The notes under the pieces: generated by a model
The model's input: only the letters and a program-made list of their open reading frames with translations
The model's database searches: none
Told to the model about the DNA's origin: nothing
DNA from: Phascolomyces articulosus
Taxonomy: Eukaryota > Mucoromycota > Mucoromycetes > Mucorales > Lichtheimiaceae
Length of the DNA stretch: 64,000 bases
NCBI GenBank assembly: GCA_025677815.1
Contig: JAIXMP010000051.1
Span: 62,001 to 126,000 of the forward strand
Direction of reading: 5' to 3'
Part shown: in pieces, positions 22,055 to 35,642 of the stretch
Position numbering within the stretch: the first letter of the stretch is position 1
Layout: every line of letters starts with the position of its first letter
Translations under genes and position numbers: made by a program

Positions 22055-25000
22055 TGGGCTTCTAGTCGATCATCTAAAAAAAAAAATTCAAAAAAAAAAA
22101 TTCAAAAATTATCTGGAATTGTGTTTCCAACAAGTTATATCAAGCATTTGATCAATGACCGGCTGATCCCGACAATATTACTACTATCGCTTGACTAGCG
22201 CGAGAACCTCCTATCCAGGCTATTACCCATTATAACAATGGCTTCACTTACGTCTTCACCTTTCAATCCCGTTGTCTTCTATTTTCATTGCCATGAATCC
22301 AAGAATGGCATAAATGAATTTGATGATCACTTACAATGTTATTTTTCCAAGAATATTGAAACAAACTTTTGACAAAGAATTTATTCGTTATTTGATAAAG
22401 TCAACTCAAGACGACAATGTCTAATACAAGACTCTCTTTACATGACGTTGCGTACAGATCAATATCAAATTTACAAGACACAGTTATCAACTTTATACAA
22501 CACATGGTGCTTTATCTTTCTTTGCGTCCGTCTTTCAATCACTGCACTTTAATATCCTTACACATTGGTTTATATATACAAAAACATCAAGCCAATATCC
22601 ATTATGTCATGTATCATGACTATCATTGCCCAACAGATGAAGCAAATTTTGGAACCATCACTACGATTTTCATCCTATCGCAATGCTTGGTGGTTCCGTA
22701 TAATAATTCATCTAAACCTCCTGATACGTAACACACCAGTAATTACACAAAAAACAAGGTTATATACCAACAAGAAGAGGTTTGGATCAGATCGAGCGAT
22801 TCAAGTTTTTACTACAAAGCCAATCAAGTCTAGTCGTTTATCAAAGAGTCTTCAAGCTTCAACGGGGTCATACGGCTTAATGTTTTTTTTTTATCTCTAT
22901 GAATACAAATGCTATCCACCAGGGTTTTCCCTGTCTCCGTTTCCAAGTGGGAGCCTATTACTGGAATTTTATTATTTACAACAACAAGCTATCTGTACTT
23001 TTAACTTGATAAACATACTCTACGTATTGACTACATTATTTAGTTAACTCATGAAATACAGTAATAGCAATTCCTTTTATGCATTCACACATAAATTTTT
23101 ACATATAAAATCACTTTTAGTAATAAAACCTCTCTTTTTTTATAGGAACTTTTTATAATTTGCAAAATGTTGTGTTTTTTCATTTATTTCAAATAATAAA
23201 TACAAATGATTTTCAATAATAACATAATTCGACCTTTGTTATTAAGCAATTGCATCGTAAAAAAAATTACAGTTAGAAAGAGAATACTACAATATCCTTC
23301 TCCACCTTCTTTTCCGATTCGATCTGACAACTACTTTTGTACCAATAACAAATTCAGATTTACCAGATATTGCATCTTTAATTATGTGAATATATTCGTA
23401 CATATTCTGAATTTATTTTTTCTAAAGTGAAAATAAGTGAGATTTGCTTTCCAAGAAGAATTTTTTCTTTTTTGATTGAGAAGCTAAAGTTATTAATGCC
23501 TTGACAAGTGCTAAGCTTGTTTGAACAATACCGCTCCAACCAGTTTAAAAAAGAAAAATGATAAATGAAAATCTTGCTATATATTGGAACAGGAACAAAA
23601 TAAGAGAGTTTGTGGTATGGATAACAAATGGGAGATAAATAGATTAAATGACAAATAGAAAAGAGACAAAATAAGACTTTTGAGAGTTGATAGAGGTTTA
23701 TTGATAATAATAAAGATAATAAAGAGATTGATAAAAAGTTTCCTTATTTCTAGTTTGCAATGCGTGGTATTTATATACGTATGTTATCTTATCCATGCCA
23801 TTTCATATATTATGGTAGCTTGTTATTATTATTTAAATCGTTTGGTACCTTTATCCCCAGGCAATGCTACGTATTGAACATGAAAATGTAGCACTAATAA
23901 AAATGCCCGTTTCTGGTGAAAAAGTGGAACATTGTGTCAAACGGCGAATCTCTTGTGATACTGTCATCACTACCTTTGTCAGACGTCTATATTATTATTT
24001 TACTCTTGTATTTTTTGTTGTAATTATTATAATCGTATCGTTATTGGTTTCTGGTACATATGCATAAAAGTTATGGAAGAGGCATGTAGATAATCTGTTA
24101 CTGAGATATTTGATTTGTCCTTATTTATTATAGTACTGACTACAATTGACAGCAGTTCAAACAAGAGCTGTATATTCTCCTACTTTATAAACATATAGGG
24201 GATACAACGAATGATGTCAAAAGTGATTGACGTTCCAAAAAAGGAAGTCGCTGTATATTTTGCATTGTAAAAAAAAAAACTGAATTTTTGCCACGAAAAA
24301 GTGCTATGACATATTGGAAAAATTCAAGATGGTATCACCAAAAAAAAAAAAAACTGAATCATAACAGCTAAATTTCTTGGCAAAGTATTCAAATTGATTA
24401 TATAATAATTGTTACCAACAAATGTAAATAACAGAAAGGTGTTTCATTTATAAAAGAAGGCAAGGCTGCTTTTTTTTTACACAGTCAGACGGCTTTTTTA
24501 ATGCAAGAATTTCTCCGGTCATTTTGTTGGTCCCATTTTTTATACATCGGATATGTTCCAAGGATATGGTAAATCTTTTTTTTTTGAAACCATGCAGATA
24601 AATGAAAAAAAAAGATGTTGGGGTAAAAGCTCTCGATGAAATTTCTTACTACTAATTTTTTTATTACTGGTTAATTTAGGTTTATTTTTCGTGACAAGCA
24701 TAAGAATACAGCATAAAAGATTTTTTGTGTTATACAAAAGTTTATGCAATATAAGGTTTCTTAAATTGGCTGTGCTGGTACAAAGAAAAAAAAATGGGTT
24801 GACTTTTTTTGATTAATAATCCTTTTTTTGTAAATCACTTTAACATTTCCTAACCAAAATTGAAACAATCTGAGAATGGGTAAAAGAATCGCATCGTTTC
24901 ATGTTTCTATATGGAAGTAATACAGAAAATCGAGAAGGAAAAGGTGACATATCGAACACTGTATTTGGATTTGTATATTTTTTTTATTAATAAAAAAGAA

Positions 25001-25156
25001 GTATGATAATATGATAGAAAATATTTACAGAGTATAGTAGTAGCACATGTATAAATAATAAATGTACGTATAGTATAAGGTACAGGAGGAATGGAGATAA
25101 ATAGTTATGAAAATAATGAATGAAGGAATGAGAGAGAGTTTGATAACATGGTTTTT
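22055..25156. other. Intergenic region with degraded reading frames
   Basis: About 3.1 kb. Between 22240 and 23046 the plus strand holds a protein-like frame interrupted by stops: SFNPVVFYFHCHESKNGINE, then FDKVNSRRQCLIQDSLYMTL, and the open frame 22565-23046 with KQILEPSLRFSSYRNAWWFR. It suggests a decayed gene or element that I cannot name. From 23050 to 25156 I see only AT-rich DNA and homopolymers. Confidence 0.35.
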
Positions 25157-27119
25157 TTAAGCTTCTTCATCCTTCTTTTCACCAACGCTTTCGGTTTCAA
25201 TGCGTTGTTGAGCCTTAGGAAGCAAAATCTTGTGTTCTTCCAAAATGTAGACAATAGCACAGAGAACAATCATCAAGGCTGTGGTGGATGTAGAAACAAT
25301 TTTACCAATACGGAATTCGGGGGCTTGGGTGACTGTCCAAGCAACAACATTGATAAAGTTGGGAGCAAGGTTACCAATGGAGTTCACCATGGCAATTGCC
25401 AAGGCACGTGTTTCAGGATCGCATTGATGGATTTCGTTATTCCATGTCATCATGATAGGGGAAATACCAAGAACAGGCACAATCATGTAGGTACAAACGT
25501 AAAGCAATGGAACAGGAACATGACCACCGTTGACGGCCACAAGCAAGATGTAAAAGATAAGGGTCCAAACAGCACCCGCTTGAATATGCCAGTGACGTTT
25601 GCCATAACGATCAGAAAGATAACCTTGAGTGACAATGACAATGGCAGCTACACACCAAACGGGGACTGACATGTAATTGGCAAAGGATGCTTCATAACCC
25701 ATTTCACGAAGGATAATAGGGAATTGTTGCAAAATACCCATACCAAGTTGCATACAGGTGAAAATGAGGATAAAGAGATAGATATAAGGTGTGGTGGCAA
25801 CGTTACGCAATGTAGTCATGTTAAGACCAGTAGCAATAATCTTCTTGCCTTGACGCTCCAGGCGCTTGCAAGCAATATCACGATGTTCATCAACAATCCA
25901 ACGAGTGTTATGGGGATAATCAGGAATTAAAAAGAAACCAGTGATGCCAATGACAACACCAATAAGACCTTCGATGATAAAAAGCCATTTCCTATTAAAG
26001 TAAAAACCATATGTTATTGAATATTCTCTTTACTTTTCAACGTTCCAGTTCTCTATTTACAAAGAAGTTCAACTTACCAGCCACGCATACCGTGGGCACC
26101 ATCAAGGGTTTGAGCAATGGCACCTGAGATCAAGCCACTGAAAGCACCAGAAACTATTGTTTCAATATCATTTTCTTGGTTAATTCACATGAAAAAAAAA
26201 ATAGAGATTGAGTTGGTTATTTTATTGGGGTGGAGATATTACTTACATTGAGAACCAGCAACGAAAAAGGCAGTCCGGGTACCAAGTTCCTGACGAGTGT
26301 ACCAATTACCAAGTAAGAAGACCATACCAGGATAAAATGGAGCTTCGGAAACACCAAGAACAAAACGTAAACCAAAGAGAGCGCTATGTGTTTTTACAAG
26401 AGCCATGAAACATACAATAGCACCCCATAAAGTGACTACACATGGAAGCATGATACTGGGTCGTACTTTGGTAATAACAATATTGGAAGGAATCTGAAGA
26501 CTGTAATGGATTACTCACTCATTAGTTATCTGCGATATTATGTCAATCCATTAAAATATACATTTATTATCAATATACATACATAACATAACCAATAAAG
26601 AACATGGTAATACTCCAGTTGTAGGCACTTGATTCAAGATCCAAATCTTCCTTTAAACCGTTTGTATAAGCATTAGCTAATAAAATAAAAAATCAAAACA
26701 CGCAAAATGTTAGTCAAACAATAAATAATACAAATAAAACAATTATATATTTCGTTTATCCAGTGACTTGGAAAAAAAATAAGGTAGGTTTATATAGCAC
26801 TTACGCATATTGTTTCGATCAAGACCATTAGCCCAATAGGCAAAGAAGCTATATATTATTAAAATTGAATTGTATTACGTCAAGATGGTGTTCGATTTAT
26901 AACAAAAAAAAAAAGGCAAGATATAACCGAGATCTTTGTATATAATTTTGGTAATACTTACGCCCAAATCATCAATCGCCAATCGAGTTTACGAACAAGT
27001 TCCTTTTCAGCTATCTTTTCTTCTTGAGAAAGTTCACTAGGTACAGGTGTTGTCTCGGCATGATGACTACTCGTTCGTGACAAAGCATCAATAGTATCAT
27101 TCACTTGGTGCTTCTCCAT
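25157..27119 (-). CDS. MFS transporter of the anion:cation symporter family (Dal5/Fen2/Tna1 type)
   Basis: Plasma-membrane permease of the allantoate/pantothenate/nicotinate carrier group. Six exons: 27119-26962, 26848-26805, 26676-26583, 26500-26247, 26153-26078 and 25991-25157; 486 residues, the family's usual size. The N-terminal tail (EKIAEKELVRKLDWRLM) leads to helix 1 and the family signature LDRNNM.NAYTNGLKEDL. Further marks: GYVILQIPSNIVITKVRPS, GLRFVLGVSEAPFYPGMVFL, GNWYTRQELGTRTAFFVAG, SGLISGAIAQTLDGAHGMRG, WLFIIEGLIGVVIGITGFFL and PDYPHNTRWI. The second half has GYLSDRYGKRHWHIQ. The C-terminal tail is charged (GEKKDEEA). The substrate cannot be read from sequence; pantothenate, allantoate or nicotinate are the precedents. 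The 27.2-27.5 kb upstream DNA is locally GC-richer. Confidence 0.92.
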
Positions 27120-30100
27120 AATGAAGATATATTATATATACTTAAGAGAGTTTGTAATATCAGAAAATAATAAAAAAAATGGACTTTTTTTCCGTCTTTA
27201 TATACACCCCACAACAAAAAATGACTTTTTTTTACTTTGTCTTACTATACCAGTTAGCACCGAAATTCCATCACTTCTCACCGGGTCACCCCCGCGTTAG
27301 AATCCCAGGCACTCCGCTTCTTCCCCACATTTACCGCTAATTCCTAGCCCATCATTTGCAAAAGTACCCGCGGGACCTGTCGGATCTGCCTACCTATTAA
27401 GGCAAAACCCTGTAAAAAGGTGTGAAACAGGGCTGATGATGAATATACCTTTTGGTCGCAGCTAACCAATAATTTACATTCCCACCCAGTGTACCATTTT
27501 TATACAAAAAAAAAAATCTTTATAAAAGTTATTTTATCCATATACGAAATTTTCCTTCTACCAAAACAAGCGATATATAATTTTTTCTATAACTTTTGCC
27601 CACACACCAAATATCTCATTTTGTATAAATTTTTTTTTAAAGTAAAACGAAACAAAAGGGAAAATTGTGTTTGTCATGTATCCATTGAACTTTTTTTATG
27701 TAATAATAAACCTGGTTACTACTTTATTCTTTTATTCCGCACTATAAATCCAGTGATACCAACAAACAAGTATATATATACATTATATCATAGTAAAAAA
27801 AAAAGTTTTTGTGCATCATGAATTGAAAGGCAGATCCACTTGATCCACATCTTTTTTTTTCTTCTTTATTTTAGCTGACCTTTTTGGTATATTTTTTTTT
27901 CAAGGTTTCTAAACCATATCTAAAACTAGGGTCTTTTTTGGTTTATTATTACAAAGAAATTTGTAACCATCAATAATGACAAAATATCCATCCATCATGT
28001 TTAAAACAACAACTCTGTTTATTATAAAAACAAACAAAACACTTCCTCATCGTCAAATCATGAATCAATGTAATATATTGATCCTGCCGTCCTTTTATAT
28101 ATTGAACAAAATTCTATAACTCTTTTTTTCTTGTTACTTTGAAAGCTGTTACCCCGGCCATTCTGTTATCTAAAAATGGAGGTACTTCTTTTCCAATATA
28201 ATAGATAGGAGAGTTCCTTCCTCATTTTCGCTGGGCAACTCTAAACTTTACTAACCGATCAAGAGGGATGGGGCGGAATAATCGGGGATTCGAGAAATAT
28301 TAGATTCAACTTTGTTGAGTATTTAACTAACCTTCTCCATAGCTTTGTGTGAGTATATAAAGAACTCTGAATTTGATGGGGTAAATTCATCAAAAAAGAA
28401 AAGGCACGTCATGTTGAGAGCGATCTTTTTTTTCTGTTACATATTTTGTTCTTTTAACGAGGTTCCAACGAGTTACATGAAGCATAATAGGTTGTTTGCT
28501 CATTTTGTTTAATCTTTGTCTCGGATCAATACATATTTGAAAAAATACTCTCCTATTCGTGTCCACCCCCCCCCCATTTTTACTTTTGCGTGACCTCAAT
28601 ACCACCATGAATTTTCCTATTAATTTTGCATTTGCGTTTTAGTTATTATTTTTGACGAATAAAAAAAGGGTTGCTTCTTTATAAAAAAGAGCCCTTGATA
28701 TTTTGGATATAATGATGGATGTGCTTGATAATAGCAACATGAAGAAAGAAGAAACAAAATCCATTCATTTGTTAACAAATTTATGGTGCATTGAATCCCA
28801 ACCAATTCATAAATTTCATTTTCTGAGAAAGCAAACGAACAGACTTGTGAACTCCAAACACTTCAAGCAACCAACTTTTTTTTTATTTACTGTACCTCAA
28901 CCTCAAAGGATAATTGGGGATAATAGAATTTTTACGGTCAAAACTCAATAGAGATGGTGGCAATAGGTTAAAAAAATTGTATAGGTAATTTATGGACTTC
29001 CACAACCAGTTGGATCATTATGAAGAATAGTTTTATTGGGTCGTGTAAAAACGTGATAACCAGGCGCATATTTTGAATATATAACTCAAAGCATCATCAA
29101 TTGATAAGTACTAATTTGCGAATGTTAATTTAACAAAAAGCAGTTATTAGGATGCATTAGTAAAGCACGAGAACAATCATGAACAGCACTCATTATGTAC
29201 TTTGAGAGTACCAATTGTTTTCAGGTTGGAGACAACAACCACATCATTAACCAAGTAAGAGTCTGGAAAAATAAACGATGCATTCAATTTTTGTGGCTAA
29301 TTATTTTTTTCACACTCTAATTAGTTTTTGGTCAATGGAATCGATAAACTGAACTTAATAAAAGTTGTTCATTCACTGTTTACGTGTCTTTTTTCATAAA
29401 ACTGGACTTAAATATTTGTGTGATAATAATAATGTTATATTATTTACTATAATGGAGAACAGACAAGTCTAATCACTATAGAAACCATAGCCAGTAGCTG
29501 AAGGGCACTTATAGCTGCCATTTATAATGAACGAATTACTTATTGGTGAAGGTTGATATGAAAATTAGTAATAGCGGTATTGAACAAAGTACATCTGAAT
29601 GGAAGAAAAAAGGAACTGATAAGCCGGCAGGAAAACATCAATAAATCAAGAATGTTCGCGACAATAAATCCATTTTTAAAACACTTGCTCTCCTTGCCTA
29701 TTGATAATTCAGACAGAAAAAATATGTTTTGTTTAGGATTGGACTTAATCGGTAAGATACTTTTCATTGCTGATGTAAAATAAGAAAGTAGTGAATAGCA
29801 AACAGTTGATAAAGATAATAAATAGACAAGTCGGTTATATGTTCTCGGTTTACAATATTGATGATGCATTCCTAGCAAACTTTGTACGCGAATTGGAGTT
29901 GCCTGAGAATCTTGGTCTATTGGAGGATTTTGTAGAAACCGTCGACTTTCTTTACAAGTTGAAAATAAATATCTTTAATTTCAAGAGATTATTGCTCCTG
30001 TTCATTGTCGCCATGAAAATAAACAACCACTAATACAACATCAAACACCTATCAAACAAAAAAGATATGATAATGATGACAACGATGTAGACGAAGATAG

Positions 30101-32562
30101 TGATTATGACGACGACGTTGCAACAGATGAAGAACTTGCTGAACCCTATCGAAGTCCAAATACCTTTTTTTTCTCCAAGGAGAAAACGCAACAGTCGATT
30201 CAATAAGGACCTTTGGGGTAGTGAAAAGTGCTTCAAGTTCAACTTTACTGTGTAACAATTTGTTTTTAGTGGAATCAGGTACGATTGTTCAATCGATGGT
30301 ATCCGCATTGTAAACACCTGCTCACAAGTTACATTGGAAGGACGTTGCTATTACGGTATTAGGAACTGGATCATTTTTTTAACTAATTCTGGTAACCGAC
30401 TTCCAATATCAGAAGATGTAGCTTGAAAACAAATGCAAAATTAATAAGAATAACCATGGGGCCCAAAATTGAAATTGAGATCACACAAAAGTAAAAATGG
30501 GGGGACGTGAAGTAATGGGAAAAATCCAATATATGAGAGAGGGAAAAAATGGGTGGGAAGATTTGACAGAACCCTAGTGACTTTTCAGGGTGACAAACAA
30601 GTAACGTAAGCAAATCTTTCCTTTTAAAGTATTTCGAAAAGGGAATTCTATATATTCCCCTTTCCTGGTATTTTTTTTTCAAATGCGTTCTTCAATAATA
30701 AAGCAAACTCATTTAGCTCTTCTTTGGAATGGGAGCTACCAAGTTCATTTTCTTGATGTGAGGTGAATCTAATATTATCCAAGGTTTCATATTACTATTT
30801 TAAATTCTATCTATTTTACCGAAATTCTATAATGAAATCACAATTCCTCAATAATAACAAACCACTTTTTTTTTTGGTTATATCGCCTGGTCACAATCAT
30901 CCAATAACAAGATAAGTTTATATATTTTTGTTGAGAAGTATTAACGTCCTTTTGGTTAATTTTACTTATAACTGATCTTATTTATTTCAACAAGATATAC
31001 TATTATTTGTTTGTAAGACTAGAAGCATTACCAAAACAAGAATATATGACTTGTTGATTACATATTGACTGCTTACCCTAACCTTTTTTTTTTTATATAC
31101 GCGGTCATAAAGTGAAATATAATATAATTGTGGACCATGAGAACAATAGGAACTTGTTAAATTTCCGAGTATGTACAACGCCATTCCTAATAAAGTGGCA
31201 ACAATAGGTATGTAGTTTTGTTTGTGTAATAACCGGATTCTTTCATTTTCTGCTTAGACTGTAATTTTGTTTTTGTTTTTTTTTCGCATTTAATCCATTA
31301 TCATAAACACCTCTTTACTAATTAAACTTATTTTTTTTACATTAGACATTGAAAAAATGATCATTATTTTAAAACGAAAATTAATATATAAGCATAAGTC
31401 ATCCTTATTATACCCTTGATCTAACATATTTTGATTTTCTAATATAAAAACAAATATACTATGATATTATCATAACTACACTTGAATGTAGGATTAAAAA
31501 AGGCACAAGATGATTCGGGTAATATTTATCACTTTTCCCATAACGAATCACGTGCAATGTTCCGATCAAAAATAATGAAACACTGTTCTGCTCTACATAT
31601 TAAGCTACTTGATTCCTATCCTAACTGTTCCAAAGCATAATATTATAGTAACAAGATCAATCCATATTGAAATGTTTGAGTTTTACTTGTTGGACCCTCT
31701 AACAGGTTTTCAAGATGTGGCTTATGAGGGCTACTATCTTTATTTGTTATTGTTTCGACATCCCCATAAAAAGAACCTCTTTCACCTTCTAATCCTTTAT
31801 TTCATAATTGTATTACTTATTAAATCATATGAATTTACAAAGTATCATCACTATTTGTCTCAGTTACAAAAAGACTGCGCTCGGTAAAACGTAAAGGAGA
31901 AGAATTATGTCGTGTACAAATTCATGAAATCGATCCATCATCTATAAATATATATATAAATCATCTCATATAAACAAGTTACCGGATCAAAGTATTTGTC
32001 AAAAGTCAGCATCCAATTTCTCGATCGAGTACAATACCAGGGTTGACTCGTAACTGGGTTGAAAAAAAAATTGTTTGAACTGTTCCGAAGCCAAACTATT
32101 TTTGGGAATCGTTCTTTTTTAGATCTTAACTTGAATTCGTCATTATCAAATGGTAACACTGCATTTTACTGAGCTCCCTTTACTGCAGCAGTTTTCTCGT
32201 CTGTACGTAGTAGTGGAATACAAGAAGAATACATAAATGGCAACAAAGTGATGGTAAAGAAGAAGATCAGTGTTTTCGGGTCAAATAAACGATGTAGACA
32301 GTTGTATTTATAGTGAAGACAGATATTTATGTGCAGTTACATGATTCCCTTGGCAAATTATGAAACAGCCATTTATTATAAATTGCACTCTGATCGCTTA
32401 CTGACCTCTTAAGCTTCAAAAAAGCATTTTATAAAGTTTTTTTTATATAGAGGGGCAATTTTTTTTATTTGTCAAAAATATTAATTAGAACACAAATAAA
32501 AGTAATAGAGCGCGAAGATAAAATTAATGGGACGCGAAATTTAAAATTACTGGGACGCGAAG
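27120..32562. other. Long intergenic stretch with scattered relic coding pieces
   Basis: About 5.4 kb. At 27250-27460 lies a comparatively GC-rich segment that probably holds the MFS promoter. From 28.9 to 32.2 kb there are short protein-like pieces on both strands with stops (minus 29290-29150: VNDVVVVSNLKTIGTLKVHN; plus 29790-30260, listed separately; plus 31600-31890). No gene model closes. Confidence 0.4.
29790..30260 (+). pseudogene. Relic reading frame with acidic stretch, unassigned
   Basis: Plus strand: MFSVYNIDDAFLANFVRELE followed by LPENLGLLEDFVETVDFLYK, then in a shifted frame an Asp-rich run (DNDDNDVDEDSDYDDD) and VATDEELAEPYRSPN, followed by stops. The helix-rich and then acidic layout is protein-like, but the frames are broken and no start, splice chain or known family could be attached. 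Confidence 0.3.
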
Positions 32563-32728
32563 TACAGAATTTTTCGTAATGATTGGCAGCTCTTTTTTTC
32601 TCATGATGGCGAGGTATTTTTTTCACTTTGGCGTTGGGGGTTCTTTTGATTGGCAGTGTGATTTTTTGTAATTTCAGACGTTGGCATAATTACAAAATTT
32701 TATGGTGGTCAGGAACTGTAATTTTTAA
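32563..32728 (+). repeat. Inverted-repeat arm A (left)
   Basis: About 165 bp beginning TACAGAATTTTTCGTAATGA and including TTTTGATTGGCAGTGTGATT and AATTACAAAATTTTATGG. It recurs in opposite orientation at 37811-37988 with good but imperfect identity and one gap of a few tens of bases. GATTGGC(A/G)G occurs more than once within the unit. Just outside lie degenerate copies of GGGACGCGAA (32525-32562). Confidence 0.75.
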
Positions 32729-33813
32729 GAACATTATAACAAATGCTTTTTTTACCGCAATTTATAATAATCAAACCATGCATTATGAAATCTGCATAAA
32801 GATATGAATTACTTAAACTTTTTTTTAGCTTCCAGTACCTCTTTTTCTATATACAAAACGATACCGACAGCATTCACAGTTAACAATAACAACAATAGTA
32901 AGTGACTAATGCATCCAAAGACAGTTCCTAAATAAGAAATTTTGACTCATTTGCAGTGGGTAAGATATACAGGAAGAAAACATAGCAAACATTGATTTGG
33001 TCGATGTAATGTAAAGAAACAGAAATAGGATAGAGAAAGTTACTAATCGAACAATTAATACCAATGCAAGATGTGCTTATTTCCTACATAGAATCCTTAA
33101 CTATTAGAAATAGATCTGGGATCCTGTATCCTAGCCCAATTTCACATCTTCTCTCCCAGCTTCGTTATCATCATCAACTTTGAATTCAAATAATGATTTT
33201 TTTTTATAATTAATTGTTATTGCTTTGACAGTCTCTTTCATTCTTTATAAGCTTTCCAGCGGTCGACCAACACATATTTGCTTTTTTGGCCGCCTTTTGG
33301 TCAAATGACAATCGAAGTAGAAGTAGAAAAGGCGGCTCACCTTATCAGCTGTAATAAGGTCCTGGGTTTTTTCTCCCTAGTTTCATGGACATCTAGTGTT
33401 GGACCAGATTGCCTAGATAGAAAGATAAATTTCGTAAGTATTCTATGTTAAGAATATTAATAAACTAAAATACTCAAACTTACCATTATCCATCAGGGTA
33501 GTGTCCATGTGGAATGGCATCACTGGATCCACAAACAGATTCATCGAATCGTAAGGATTGTAAAGATCATCAGGAGCAAAAAATGTGCATTTGTGAAGGG
33601 ACGTTGGTGTTCATTGGCGTGAAAAAGGTTACTAACTCTTTCTTGGTACTCATCTCTTGTGCTTAAATACTCTTATGATGCTGTTGTGATACATGGTTAA
33701 CATCTGTTTTGACTTGATATTTTTTATGTAAAGGCTGGTCATGTACAGCATTGGAAGTTGATTTTAGCCACGAAAATGAAAATGAGCCATAAGGTTGGAG
33801 TTGGGCCACACAA

Positions 33814-33908
33814 CCAAAAATTGAGCTATCTAAAGGAAATTGAGCCAAAGAGCTTGGAAATTGATCCATCTCACGCCAATAAAAGTATATTCGTGTCCAA
33901 AAATTTGC
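33814..33908 (+). repeat. Inverted-repeat arm B (left), with internal AAATTGAGCC repeats
   Basis: Contains three to four degenerate direct copies of AAATTGAGCC spaced about 22-25 bp, then AGAGCTTGGAAATTGATCC and ATTCGTGTCCAAAAAT. The second half is found reversed at 37439-37508. Confidence 0.7.
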
Positions 33909-35642
33909 CCACAAAAAAAAGAAGCTTATATCAATAAAAAGTATATATCGTCGAACAAACTCTATTGCTATAATTGTCTTGTTCAACTAAGTTCCCATGA
34001 CAAAATTATTGCTATTGAGACCAAACCAAGTTCAATACCACAATTAAAATAAAAAAGGGGAAAGAACAGACATCTTTATAATTGATAGCAGTAAGAAAAA
34101 GACGATATTCAAAATACAATAAGATAAATGATAATAACACTGCCTGGGATTTTCTAGTGCTTCTATTCGTGTTTATTCAACAACATCAAAAGCGGCCTTG
34201 GTAGCTTGACGCAAATAATTCTTTTTGTAAGATACCAATGAGTTCTTTATTATTTAATCACACGTGAGGGGTAAGCGCGATGTGACTAAAGTGAGATATA
34301 GTATACTGCGACTCATAAGAGGGTTGGGAGAGATAAAAGAAAAAATTGGAACAAGTGAAAACGTGATGATAGATAGAAAATAAAATGGATAAACTTGAAG
34401 AAGAGAGGGACAGAAGCGAACGACAAAGTGCACCATGTAGAAAATTAGCTTCTCTCAGTTTTGGTTAACTATATTGCAAAGATAACATCTTGCGGTCAGA
34501 TGAATGACCATCTTACTTTTGGTAAGAAAATATGACAAGAGAAATAAAAAGAGCGTCTCATACCAGGATAGCCGAGATAACCATACTTGCTTTATCTCCT
34601 TTGATCAATTGAGACGAATGTAGTACCGAATTTGATAGATGAGAAATCTGAATACTTTGTGTATACCACCCAAAGTGAGCTATAATAAATTGTGTATAAC
34701 CAGAAATCTCAGTATTACATCAATTATATATTCTTCCTTTTTAACATTCAGTACGTTTAAAGCTATACTCATCCGCATCTCTCGAGATCTTACTTATCAT
34801 GATTGACTTTCCACTGACTGACTTTGAAGAATAAAATGTCAACAGAATGATTTTCTATGCGTGATTATAAAGAAAAGAAAAGAACTAGTATTTAGTTATA
34901 TATTCATCATACTGAGTGAGAGCCTCCAGGTGAGTAACTCTCGCACTATCCAAGCCGATACACGGGCATAAAGCACGAATCATGTAAAGTATGAGGAATC
35001 GTACTTTGGGACACACACACAAAAAAAAAAAAAATATAAAAAATAAAAGTATACTGCCCCGATACTAGGCGATAATATGTATTGTCACGCATCTTGATCA
35101 ATCTCGAACGCATTATCAAACCAAGAACCAGCGAGTCGAATTCTAAAAGCAATATTCTACAGTTACGAATCAGTACCTCACTTGGGTCAAATAAATTTCA
35201 ACATACACGTTTACTTATTTCACTGTCAAAATTACTACGTGGACAATAATGTAAAATAGAAACGATTTTGACTCACCTTGCCAACAAACTCCTGCCCTTT
35301 AGTTACAATTGTTCTTGTTGAGCAATATAGAATACTATAAAAAAAAGACAATTGTAAAACATAATTAAATGCCATGCTGTAATAAATAAAACACACACAT
35401 TTATTTATTTCACAGCCAAAATTACTACATAAACAATAATGTGGATCAGAAACTCTTTTGAGTTACCTTGGCAACAAACTCCTGTTTCTTAATTGCAACT
35501 ACTTTTTGTACAATATATAAATATATATATATATAAAAAGACTAAAATAAATGTTTAGTTGTTAAAAAAAAGGGAAGTTTTGGAGTACCGCCAATACTGC
35601 GCAATTCCATCTTTGGTCCGTGCGTACTACAAGATAAGGCTC
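33909..35642. other. Non-coding DNA inside the inverted-repeat pair, including a tandem duplication
   Basis: About 1.7 kb. Two direct copies of a unit of about 185 bp (35188-35330 and 35378-35516) share CAAAATTACTAC, ACAATAATGT, and ACCTTG.CAACAAACTCCTG in order, ending in CAATATA. No ORF with support is present; the F-box gene starts about 130 bp after the second copy. Confidence 0.7.

Noticed and set aside
25148..25669. Plus-strand 173-codon open frame antisense to the MFS transporter
   Set aside because: It is an antisense shadow of the strongly coding last exon of the minus-strand transporter; no protein family signal.
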